NCBI GenBank assembly: GCA_001466705.2
Contig: LATX02000182.1
Span: forward strand, 1 to 64,000
DNA: 64,000 nucleotides
Reading direction: 5' to 3'
Origin: Moniliophthora roreri
Taxonomy: Eukaryota; Basidiomycota; Agaricomycetes; Agaricales; Marasmiaceae
In this document: piece after piece, positions 1 to 9,611 of the stretch
How the letters are laid out: every line of letters begins with the position of its first letter
Position numbering within the stretch: position 1 is the first letter of the stretch
Position numbers and translations under genes: made by a program
Notes under the pieces: model-generated
The model's database searches: none
What the model saw: the letters and a program-made list of their open reading frames with translations, nothing else
What the model was told of the DNA's origin: nothing

Positions 1-938
1 CGTTCCCAGAAATTGCAAACTCTATCCACTGAGTCCTATCGAACAAGAGGAACAAGACAAATTCCTTGAAGAAAACCTACGAAAGGGATATATCCACAAG
101 TCAAAATCTCCCATGGCTTCCCCTTTCTTCTTTGTGGCCAAAAAGGAGAAAGGAGCGTTAAGGCCTACACAGGACTACCGAGAACTCAACAAAGGAACAA
201 TAAAGAACACTTATCCCCTACCCTTAATTTCGGAGCTTCTCGATAAGCTCAAAGGAGCGACGATATTTACGAAACTCGACCTTCGAAACGGATATAACAA
301 TGTCAGAATAAAGGACGGAGACCAGTGGAAAGCCGTGTTCAAAACCAACAGAGGACTTTTTGAACCAACAGTAATGTTCTTTGGACTAAGCAATTCCCCC
401 ACCACATTCCAAGCTTTCATGAACGACATCCTCTCCGACTTTATCGACGAAGGATGGTGTGTAGTATATATGGACGACATCCTCATCTTCTCAGAGAGTT
501 GGGACGATCACAAGGAACGTACAGAACGTCTGATGCGTCATCTTAAGACGCATGATCTGTTCCTCAAACCGGAAAAGTGCGAATTCGACGTAACAAAGGT
601 GGTCTTTCTAGGAATGGTGATCCAACCTGGATACATTGCCATGGACCCTGTAAAGTTGGCAGGAATAGCCGATTGGGAACCTCTCACAAGACCATTAAAC
701 GACCTCTTACAAAAAAACCGAAAATTCGAATGGACGCGACAATGCCAAATCGCCTTCGATCTTCTAAAAGTGAAGTTCCTTTCCGAACCGATATTAGTAA
801 TGCCAGACGTCGACAAGCCGTTCTGTATAGAAGCAGATGCTTCCAAATGGGCTACGGGAGCAGTACTCCGACAAAAGGGACCTGATGGGGAATGGCATCC
901 CTGTGGATATCTGTCTAAGTCCCTTTCTCCCACGGAGC
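1..938 (+). pseudogene. pol: Ty3/Gypsy pol fragment (RT to start of RNase H), element A copy 1
   Basis: This is reverse transcriptase sequence of a chromovirus-type Gypsy element, entered mid-gene at the window edge. It carries the RT core, with the catalytic YMDD box at about 467-478, followed by the first RNase H block (the [12 protein letters not shown] segment). It aligns base for base with 1163-2178 (offset 1162) until about 683. There a 78-bp in-frame deletion removes 26 residues of the RT thumb/connection (the PQTVKGVRAFLGFGNFYRKF region). The frame stays open, but the enzyme should be dead. The copy ends at a single N (939) inside RNase H, so it may be an unmerged contig end or a second genomic copy; scattered substitutions relative to copy 2 favour a second copy or allele. 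Confidence 0.9.
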
Positions 939-939
939 N

Positions 940-3160
940 GGTTCCGAGGAGTTCTGGACGAATTCGAACCCGAAATCCTTATAGGAGCCAAAACTACAGC
1001 ATCACAAGAGATGGCTCATCAACAGCAGACCGTTAAGAAGGAGATCGAGGAACTTATTCCCAGCTACTTGATAGGATACCGAGATCGGTTTGAGAAAGGA
1101 AAAGCAGAACGATTCCCGCCAACTAGGACGTATGATCATGCAATCGATCTCAAACCAGACTTCATTCCTAGAAATTGCAAGCTCTATCCATTAAGTCCTA
1201 TCGAACAAGAGGAACAAGACAAATTCCTTGAAGAAAACCTACGAAAGGGATATATCCACAAGTCAAAATCTCCCATGGCTTCCCCTTTCTTCTTTGTGGC
1301 CAAAAAGGAGAAAGGAGCGTTAAGGCCTACACAGGACTACCGAGAACTCAACAAAGGAACAATAAAGAACACTTATCCCCTACCCTTAATTTCGGAGCTT
1401 CTCGATAAGCTCAAAGGAGCGACGATATTTACGAAACTCGACCTTCGAAACGGATATAACAATGTCAGAATAAAGGACGGAGACCAGTGGAAAGCCGTGT
1501 TCAAAACCAACAGAGGACTTTTTGAACCAACAGTAATGTTCTTTGGACTAAGCAATTCCCCCACCACATTCCAAGCTTTCATGAACGACATCCTCTCCGA
1601 CTTTATCGACGAAGGATGGTGTGTAGTATATATGGACGACATCCTCATCTTCTCAGAGAGTTGGGACGATCACAAGGAACGTACAGAACGTCTGATGCGT
1701 CATCTTAAGACGCATGATCTGTTCCTCAAACCGGAAAAGTGCGAATTCGACGTAACAAAGGTGGTCTTTCTAGGAATGGTGATCCAACCTGGATACATTG
1801 CCATGGACCCTGTAAAGTTGGCAGGAATAGCCGATTGGGAACCACCACAGACGGTGAAGGGAGTACGAGCATTTTTGGGGTTCGGGAACTTCTATCGGAA
1901 ATTTATCGGAAAATACGCACATCTCACAAGACCACTAAACGACCTTCTACAAAAAAACCGAAAATTCAAATGGACGCGGCAATGCCAAATTGCCTTCGAT
2001 CTTCTAAAGGCCAAATTCCTTTCCGAACCAATATTAGTAATGCCGGACGTTAACAAACCCTTCTGTATAGAAGCAGATGCTTCCAAGTGGGCTACGGGAG
2101 CAGTACTCCGACAAAAGGGACCTGATGGGGAATGGCATCCCTGTGGATATCTGTCTAAGTCCCTTTCTCCCACGGAGCAGAATTACGAAATCTATGACCG
2201 CAAACTTCTTGCAATCTACAGGGCGCTGATGGAGTGGCGACACTACCTCATGGGAGGAAAATTCAAGGTTCTAGTTCTTTCTGACCACAAGAACCTGACA
2301 TACTTTCAAACAGCACAGAAACTGAATAGGAGGCAAGCGAGGTGGAGCTTGTTCTTATCAGAATTTGATTTAGGACTGGTACATGTTCCAGGCAAAACAA
2401 TTTCACAAGCAGACGCTCTATCCAGATGGAGTAACGAACAAGATGACGTCGACAGCGACAATGAAGACATTATAGTATTGCCGGATCAACTCTTTATCCG
2501 AGGAATCGATTTAGGAATGAAGAACGACATCGCAGAACGATTGGGCCCGGACGATTTTCACAAATTGGCCTTGGAACAACTGCTGGACCAAGGCGTGCCG
2601 CCGATCAAATCTGCATTATCCGACTGGAAAATCAACGGAGATCTGCTCTTTTTCAAGGAACGAGTCTACGTACCAAATGATCTCGAACTCCGCCGACGAG
2701 TTGTGCAGTCTATTCATAACACACCGGGTGTGGGACACCCAGGGCAGTGGAATACAATCGAACAAGTACAACGGGACTTCTGGTGGCCAGGAATGGCTAA
2801 GTTCATCAGATCATTTGTTGATGGTTGCATAATATGTCAGCAATCGAAAATCAACACACACCCCACAAGAACCCCGATTCAACCACTCCAACCGATACCG
2901 AATTCCTTCCCGTTCCAAGTTTGTACGATGGACCTCATCACGGATCTGCTGGAATGCGACGGGATGGACTCTATTTTAGTCGTGGTGGACCACTCATCTA
3001 CGAAGGGGGTAATTTTTACTCCATGCGCGAAAACAGCGGACGCCACCAAGATAGCGGAAATGCTGATCCAACATCTTTACAAAAGGTTCGGATTACCGGA
3101 CCGAATCATATCCAATCGAGACCCCAGATTTGCAGCAGAAGTGTTCCAGGAGATGGGAAA
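940..3160 (+). pseudogene. pol: Ty3/Gypsy pol fragment: RT, RNase H, integrase N-terminal and core part (element A copy 2)
   Basis: The open frame encodes, in order: the protease-RT linker (EMAHQQQTVKKEIEELIP); RT with YMDD at 1629-1640; RNase H ([12 protein letters not shown], then the DRKLLAIYRALMEW and SDHKNLTYF blocks); an integrase HHCC zinc domain at about 2713-2840 (IHNTPGVGHPGQW to CIICQQSK); and the integrase core with its first Asp in TMDL (about 2928) and second in NRDPRF. It stops at the N at 3161, before the catalytic Glu. The 5' part (gag, protease) is missing because the contig begins here. Codons are CpG-rich, unlike element B. Neighbour: the rest of the same gene resumes at 3705. 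Confidence 0.92.
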
Positions 3161-3161
3161 N

Positions 3162-3704
3162 AGAATCCGATATTGAGGAGGCGGAATTTTGACGACGCGG
3201 CTGATGCGGCGTGATTAGGAATTGAATCTGATGCCGCGTCAATTTGCCTCTTTCTCTGTTATTACCATCATCACCCGGTGTGATAAATTTATCTCCCAAT
3301 GCTCAGAGCAGTATGGGCATCGGAAGGTTATCGGAAAAGTTTCGAATTATCGTTCCTGTCAAAAACACGGTGATTCGGGTAGCTGGTTACGCTTACTAGG
3401 CAAGTCCACGGATTATTTGAGATGGAGGTTCATGACTTCAAAACCATCCTGGTTCTTTCAACAGGCTCGCAATTGTATCCTTCTACTGAGCCGTAGCTGC
3501 AAACGAAATCAAGTTTCGAAGACTGGCGGCCATGAACATTCGACGAGGTCGTGTATGCTCTTGATGGAGGAACACTTGCATTTCGGTTGAAGCCTGCCCT
3601 CGAGCGTCTCATGGTTGCATGTAAAGGAAGAAGCAAAAGACGGGATTCTGTCAAGCTGCAGGTGAGTTTGCCTGTTCCGCGATTTGGATGACTCACTCTA
3701 GTAC
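3162..3704. other. Unrelated CpG-rich sequence splitting the integrase core
   Basis: Between the integrase core (ending at 3160) and its C-terminal part (starting about 3705) lie 543 bp with no similarity to the intact integrase seen in element CD (about 17640-17900, minus strand). The segment is CpG-rich like the host-like island at 50446-53378. Its frames give only short ORFs, the longest 122 codons (3222-3590, plus) and 88 codons (3430-3696, minus), neither recognised. The left edge is the N at 3161, so it may be a contig joined wrongly or a genuine insertion that replaced the catalytic-Glu region. Confidence 0.6.
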
Positions 3705-4400
3705 ATGCCCCATCAAGCAGAATTCACCCATAACAACCGAACTCATTCAGTCCTCAAGAAATCTCCGTTTTACATGATGATGGGATATCACCCCCGCCCA
3801 CTTCTGACAATATTCGAAAAAACGACGATTCCATCGGTGGAGGAACGACTCCAAGAGCTAAAGAGGGTGAGAGAAGAAACGACGAGTCTATTGGAATTAG
3901 CACGACAGCAGATGATACGAAGGGAGAAATGAAAGCTGGATATGTTCGAAGAAGGACAGAAGGTTTGGCTAGAAGCAAAGAATCTAGCCACGGGATACCC
4001 CTCAAGGAAATTAGCACCAAAAAGAGAAGGACCATTCAAAATCCTTAAGGTACTCGGACCGGTAATGTACAAATTGGATTTACCTCATCAATGGAAAATC
4101 CACTCTGTTTTCCATGCGGCCTTGCTATCACCGTTCAAACAGACTGAAGCCCACGGACCGAGCTGCACGGAACCACCCCCAGATCTCATTGAAGGGTTCG
4201 AAGAATATGAAGTAGACGCCATAGTAGGACATAGACCGAAGAAACGATCACGAGAATTTCTCGTGTCGTACACCGGTTACGACTCATCCCATAATCGATG
4301 GATCCGAATGGAAGGAATGATGAATTGTTTGGATCTCCTCAAAGAGTATATAAAGAAACATCGAGTGAAACCCAAAGACCCCATTCCAACCGAAACATAA
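3705..4400 (+). pseudogene. pol: Gypsy integrase C-terminus with chromodomain (element A)
   Basis: The frame begins in the integrase C-terminal part ([28 protein letters not shown]), continues through the GPY/F-like module (EGQKVWLEAKN, LAPKREGPFKILKVLGP, HSVFHAALLSPF) and ends with a chromodomain (EYEVDAIVGHRP, EFLVSYTGYDSSHNRW, LLKEYIKKH). Chromodomains at this position define chromoviruses and are thought to steer integration to marked chromatin. One in-frame TGA at about 3930 sits where B and CD read on (Lys-Gln-Lys), so the copy is broken. The stop codon TAA (4398-4400) lies 2 nt before the ATG of ORF3, which suggests coupled re-initiation. Confidence 0.9.
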
Positions 4401-4402
4401 TC

Positions 4403-5865
4403 ATGTCCGATGCAACCTCCACCGCCTCTTCCTCTTCTCTTGCTGGCAGCCAGCCAGCCCAAAACCAGAGCCCTGTTCCTACTGTGTCAGGAGAGGGCAG
4501 ATATGGCGAAAACATCACCTTCCCGAACAGCCTCAAGCCCAACCCCTACCAACTCCTCCACCTCTTTAATACCGAGCAGTACGATGACCAAATCCGCAAC
4601 GCCGCTAATCAGCACAACCGACTGGAACCCTGCGTCAAAAGCCTGTTTTTCCTCAGGACCCAACAAAAGCTTTTCGAAAGAATCGTTGAAAGCTGCAGTC
4701 TCGAGATTGCAAACCAGGTGATGTACGCCTGCAATTGTCAGCTGGGACTTGAAGGTCCTATTACGGTACCATCTACCTTTCTCTTCCACCCCCATTTGTC
4801 CATGCCTCCCCCCGCAGATCCCCGAGCAATGTCAGAATACCCTGATCCCCTCACCTTCAGTCTCCTCGACCGACTCGGACGACGAACAGACGGGAACAGA
4901 TATCCCCGTTCCAATCTTAACGACAACAGAAGCCTCATCTCTAGGCTCACTGACAAACCCGTGGGCGGCGAAGTCAGACTCTCCACCGCTCCCCGTTCCT
5001 CCTCCAATCCCGACGACACCCTCGTTTATCCTGACCCCACTCCCGATCCTGACGTCAAACATAAGGTCAAGTCAGTCAACTCCCTTACTGACTCTCAGCC
5101 CGAACCTCTGACCGCCATTGACCTCCGAAATCTTCAGACGCCTGAAGCCACAGTTCCGCCTGAGAGTGGAGCATATTCCCACGGTTGGAGGGGAGGTCGC
5201 TTCCGAGGAGTCAGAGGACGCGGTCGAGGACGAAGATCGGGAGAACCAAATTCCCAAAAACACCGAAGACCCACCAATAGTCAGCTTGAGAAGTCCGACT
5301 CCGGCCCCGACCCCAATGATGCAGCTCGTCGACCGCGTCTCTGCCCTGTGTGCGGACTGGAGCGCCATTTCGCCTGACATTGCCTGCAGTACATGTGTCG
5401 CAGATGCTTCAAGACTCAGCCTAGACATACATCTGGACACTGCCCTGACCAATGAAGGTCTGGCCACATTGTGGGTCGAAGGGCTGATTCGAGCTCAGAC
5501 TCTATGTCGGATGGTCGCCGTTATGACGATGAGCGAAACTATAATGACGAGCCCTACAACAATCTCGGAGGGGAATGTTGAAATGCTGGTTAAGGAGTAC
5601 GATCAGGATGTGCAATTTAATAAAAATATATTAGTGATTTCCCATTTAATTTCTTGATATTTTTAAATTGTTGTTTGTGGGAGCAGATCCAAGAAAGGTG
5701 AGATTGCTTTCGGTAGAAGAGCGGCAGGCCATGGGATGGCAACCGACTTCCGACCCGCCAGCCACTCCGATGATGGAAGTGGAAGACAAAATGCCGGAGA
5801 TAGATGACAGGCCGGATACGTCATATGATTATGACGCCGAGTTGTACAGAGATGGAGAATCGTAG
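4403..5865 (+). pseudogene. Post-pol ORF3 of element A (helical N-terminus, Pro/acid linker, RG-rich and zinc-knuckle part)
   Basis: A third ORF sits directly behind pol. The N-terminal part (LKPNPYQLLHLFNTEQYDDQ, EIANQVMYACNCQLGLEGP) is shared with C and weakly with E. A Pro/Ser/acidic linker follows. Two overlapping frames are then conserved between A and C. Frame b holds an RG-rich stretch (about 5183-5235) and, at 5342-5443, C-x2-C-x4-H-x4-C followed by C-x2-C-x6-H-x4-C. Frame a ends LLFVGADPRKV to DYDAELYRDGES at 5865. Which frame follows the N-terminus depends on a 52-bp GT-AG segment (4766-4817). Breaks: TGA at 5112 in frame a, TGA at 5375 in place of a Cys codon in frame b, and a 54-bp AT-rich insertion near 5612-5667. 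There is no transmembrane segment, so it is not envelope-like. An in-frame ATG at 4298 inside pol could give an overlapping start. Function is inferred only: nucleic-acid binding. Confidence 0.7.
4766..4817 (+). other. Intron-like 52-bp segment in ORF3
   Basis: It starts GTACC, ends in a pyrimidine-rich tract and CCCGCAG, and is precisely absent from the homologous ORF3 of element CD (junction 16610/16611). The length is typical of basidiomycete introns, but 52 is not a multiple of three. Removal joins the N-terminus to frame a; retention joins it to the zinc-knuckle frame b. It is either an intron lost in CD through reverse transcription of spliced RNA, or an indel that happens to have GT-AG ends. 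Confidence 0.55.
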
Positions 5866-5905
5866 AGAGAAGGCAATCGGAGTTTGCCCCTTGTTGAGGG
5901 GGTAA

Positions 5906-6369
5906 TGTTACAGACTTTTTCCTCATAGACTCTTTCCTTTCACTCTCCCCCTATGCTTCCCTTTCCATCAGACTTCTTACACCTTCCCAGCCCCCATTTC
6001 CATCTCTATCACATATGCTTCTCGCTCTATCGGACTTCTTACACCTTCCCAGTCCCCATTTACCTATTCCTTTGTATTTGTATTACTCATATCCCGACAG
6101 TCCGGGAAACCTTATGTAAACACCAAATTCTTTGCTTTCCATATGTAGTTAGCATTACAACGGTTGTATTGTATTTAAGCGCTCAAGCTAAGACTCTAAG
6201 TCTTCAGCTTGACCTGGTTAATCTATACTTGTGTCAACGCTAATATTTGGATCTCTGAACTTCAGTAACCACTGAACGAACTCTAACTTGAACTTGTGAA
6301 GCTGCTTAAGCGAAGGAGTCACTTCGTCAAAGTAGTTGAACTAGATGTTGCTGCGCAAGTAACGTAACA
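5906..6369 (+). repeat. 3' LTR of Gypsy element A
   Basis: 464 bp, starting TGTTACAGAC after a purine tract (GAGGGGGTAA, about 5896-5905) and ending GTAACGTAACA, as in the other family LTRs. It contains a TATA box TATTTAAG (6172-6179), an inverted repeat (TCAAGCTAAGACT / AAGTCTTCAGCTTGA) and the conserved AGCTTGACCT starting 34 nt after the TATA box (6206). It is inserted in the X-type repeat that continues at 6370. The 5' LTR is outside the window, so the TSD cannot be checked. Confidence 0.9.
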
Positions 6370-7501
6370 CAAGGACTAGAGTGAGCCCAGTCTGCTGGTC
6401 ATTGCCTTAAAGAAGCTATAGTGAATTGGAAAGTACAAAGAGCTATATGATACACTATACAGAGGTGTCTAAGCTGTACTTTCTGACTTATCTATGTATC
6501 AGATCCAAAGTGGATCACTCCTGAAACCTGTAGGGAACCTAACTATAGCCCAATGAACACATTGGCTAGTTAACCAAGCTCTCAAAAGTGCTATCAATGG
6601 GATTTTAATTTCTATTTTAACTTTCTATGACATCTGCAAAGTGCAACATGCAGTCAAACAGTACAGAGGTACTTAGAGGAGACATCAAAACAGAAAGATG
6701 ACTTAGAACAGGAATGATCAAAGAACAATTATCCTCTGAAGTCAATATACAGATCAAAGTCAAAGCAGACAATCTCTTAATAAAGAGTTCAAAGGCGGCA
6801 AAACAATATGAAATAAACTAACTAGGTATGAAGCCATCTTGGAAAGGAGGAAATCACTTCCAAAGGACATCCACTACCTACAGACAGATACAATGAGACA
6901 TATGAAGAATATCTAATGCACAATAAGTCTTAATTAAGACTGAGCATGCATTGTCAAAGGAGATAGAAACAGTAACAGTGAGTTCTGGCCTTGGGGACTT
7001 TGGTGTCTAGACTGCTACCAATGTGTGGATGCTAGAAAAGGAAATGCTGTAAGAAATGGGACAGATACAGCCATCCACTTGTAAATACCCACTTTAGAAA
7101 AGAGAAAATACAAATTATAGAGTCCAGAACACCTGGAGACAAAGATACCCATGCAGATATGGTCAGATACTCTAGTGGCCAGACTCTATGACATCTGCAT
7201 ATTCCCTCTTTTAGCATCTCTGTCACTTGTTTACTATTTTCTGAATTATTGGACATTATTTCTAATTTTCTGTAGATATATTCTGTGGATCATATATAAA
7301 GATGGCTAGATATGTGTATATACTCAAGTAACTCTGCCCCCTCTGATTGTGAATACATGAAGAGTTTGTTTGGTGTATAAATTTGTGTGTCATTCCAGTT
7401 TTGCTTCCTCACTTCAGGCCCTAGAGATTGGTCCTGAGTGACTCCAGAGAGATAGACATCTGATAACAAACTTACATCATAAGAGATAAGAGTAACATCT
7501 T
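6370..7501 (+). repeat. X-family LTR, U3-like part, copy 1
   Basis: Non-coding repeat, nearly identical to 7507-8596 and present in reverse at 37023-37955 and, in part, about 39650-39790. It carries a promoter-like TATATAAAG near 7295. Because the sequence runs on (in the right-hand copy) into the R/U5-like segment starting at 8671, I read it as the U3 of the long LTR of element X. It ends at the N at 7502 exactly inside the duplicated region, which suggests unmerged contig overlap. No gene is seen. Confidence 0.6.
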
Positions 7502-7502
7502 N

Positions 7503-8729
7503 TTAGAGAAGCTATGGTGCATTGGAAAGTATGAAGAGCTATATGATATGCTATACAGAGGTGTCTAAGCTGTACTTTCTGACTTATCTATGTATCAGAT
7601 CCAAAGTGGATCACTCCTGAAACCTGTAGGGAACCTAACTATAGCCCAATGAACACATTGGCTAGTTAACCAAGCTCTCAAAAGTGCTATCAATGGGATT
7701 TTAATTTCTATTTTAACTTTCTATGACATCTGCAAAGTGCAACATGCAGTCAAACAGTACAGAGGTACTTAGAGGAGACATCAAAACAGAAAGATGACTT
7801 AGAACAGGAATGATCAAAGAACAATTATCCTCTGAAGTCAATATACAGATCAAAGTCAAAGCAGACAATCTCTTAATAAAGAGTTCAAAGGCGGCAAAAC
7901 AATATGAAATAAACTAACTAGGTATGAAGCCATCTTGGAAAGGAGGAAATCACTTCCAAAGGACATCCACTACCTACAGACAGATACAATGAGACATATG
8001 AAGAATATCTAATGCACAATAAGTCTTAATTAAGACTGAGCATGCATTGTCAAAGGAGATAGAAACAGTAACAGTGAGTTCTGGCCTTGGGGACTTTGGT
8101 GTCTAGACTGCTACCAATGTGTGGATGCTAGAAAAGGAAATGCTGTAAGAAATGGGACAGATACAGCCATCCACTTGTAAATACCCACTTTAGAAAAGAG
8201 AAAATACAAATTATAGAGTCCAGAACACCTGGAGACAAAGATACCCATGCAGATATGGTCAGATACTCTAGTGGCCAGACTCTATGACATCTGCATATTC
8301 CCTCTTTTAGCATCTCTGTCACTTGTTTACTATTTTCTGAATTATTGGACATTATTTCTAATTTTCTGTAGATATATTCTGTGGATCATATATAAAGATG
8401 GCTAGATATGTGTATATACTCAAGTAACTCTGCCCCCTCTGATTGTGAATACATGAAGAGTTTGTTTGGTGTATAAATTTGTGTGTCATTCCAGTTTTGC
8501 TTCCTCACTTCAGGCCCTAGAGATTGGTCCTGAGTGACTCCAGAGAGATAGACATCTGATAACAAACTTACATCATAAGAGATAAGAGTAACATCTTGAG
8601 TGTGTAATAGCACTTTTCTAAGAGACACTTTACACCAAGAAGGAGCCTTGGGCACTTGGAGTGTGGCCTGTGTTGGGTATCAGGTTGTGACACACTTAGA
8701 GTCTTAGCAAGGGGTGTGCCTGTGCTGAG
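7503..8729 (+). repeat. X 5' LTR, left part (interrupted by element B)
   Basis: Continuation of the U3-like repeat, a TATATAAAG box near 8390, then the segment TGTTGGGTATCAGG (8671) that also occurs at 58278. The LTR is cut at 8729 by element B and resumes at 14122. Copies without B are seen at 57862 and 58272. The small ORFs here (for example 8386-8655, minus) have no support. Confidence 0.6.
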
Positions 8730-9131
8730 CGTTATGAACACACACTGGACCTGTGTTACTTATTCTATTTTTCTATGTTCTTTTCCTTTTTACACTTTTT
8801 TCACATGACCTTTGCCTCTTAACCTTCCCTATAACCTTCCCCATTACCTTTCCTCCCCATTACCTTTCCCTCTGACAACTCATCTAATTATTATTACCAC
8901 TTACATAGAACATATTAAGTAACTAGTGGTTGTAGTATTTAAATGCTCAAGCTGAGACTATAGTTCTTCAGCTTGACCTGGTTAATTCTACTTGTGTCAC
9001 AGCCAACAATCTGATGGAACTCTAAACTTCAGCATCCACTGAATGAACTCTAACTTGAACTTGAGACTATCTATGGAGGGTTCTTACTCTCATAGTGGTT
9101 GAGTTGACGTTGCTGTGCAAGTAGCATAACA
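8730..9131 (+). repeat. 5' LTR of element B
   Basis: 402 bp, matching the 3' LTR at 13722-14121 apart from scattered, mostly transition-type differences. The first base is C instead of T. TATTTAAA lies at 8936-8943 and the predicted RNA start AGCTTGACCT at 8970-8979. The end is GTAGCATAACA. Confidence 0.93.
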
Positions 9132-9133
9132 CA

Positions 9134-9143
9134 AGGTCAAGCT
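9134..9143 (+). promoter_or_regulatory. Self-primer binding site of element B
   Basis: AGGTCAAGCT lies 2 nt after the LTR end. It is the exact reverse complement of the predicted first bases of the transcript (8970-8979). No tRNA-type site beginning TGG is present. This fits the self-priming mechanism known for Tf1-like elements. Confidence 0.75.
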
Positions 9144-9611
9144 CTTCGATTGCTGACCTCTCCAGGTTTAGGCATCACATAGAACATCAAGATGCTACCA
9201 CAGAAGGAGGCACAGATAGATCAAGACATCGCCAAGGCAGAAGAGTGCTGGTGTGGGTTACAAGACCAATCAATATTGAATTCTGGTGGATGAGCAATCC
9301 CACCATTAACCCAAGCATCACGCAGAGAGCTATTGACCCACTCGCTGTTGCCATCGCCAACGAATCAGCCACCGACAGAGACACCAAAAGAATACCCTGA
9401 AACAAAGAGAACCTTAACCCCATTATCCATTTCGATTGGATCGGAGAAGACCAAGAATGAAGAAGAACTGTTGCACAGTGTATCAGAGAATCCCAAACTG
9501 AATATATCCGATATCTCCTTGATCTCAGTGGAGGAGTCAGACCTGTTTCAACGCCTTCTACATGCATTAAAGAACAGCCCCAGATCAACGAAGAAGCCAC
9601 AACTGGAAGAA

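Noticed and set aside
4403..5865. ORF3 as an envelope gene
   Set aside because: No signal peptide, transmembrane stretch or glycoprotein-like pattern; zinc knuckles and RG-rich sequence point to nucleic-acid binding.
7032..8352. Two identical minus-strand ORFs (MSNNSENSKQVTEMLKEG) as a gene pair
   Set aside because: They lie in the X LTR U3-like repeat, have no relatives outside that repeat, and are doubled only because of the contig join at 7502.
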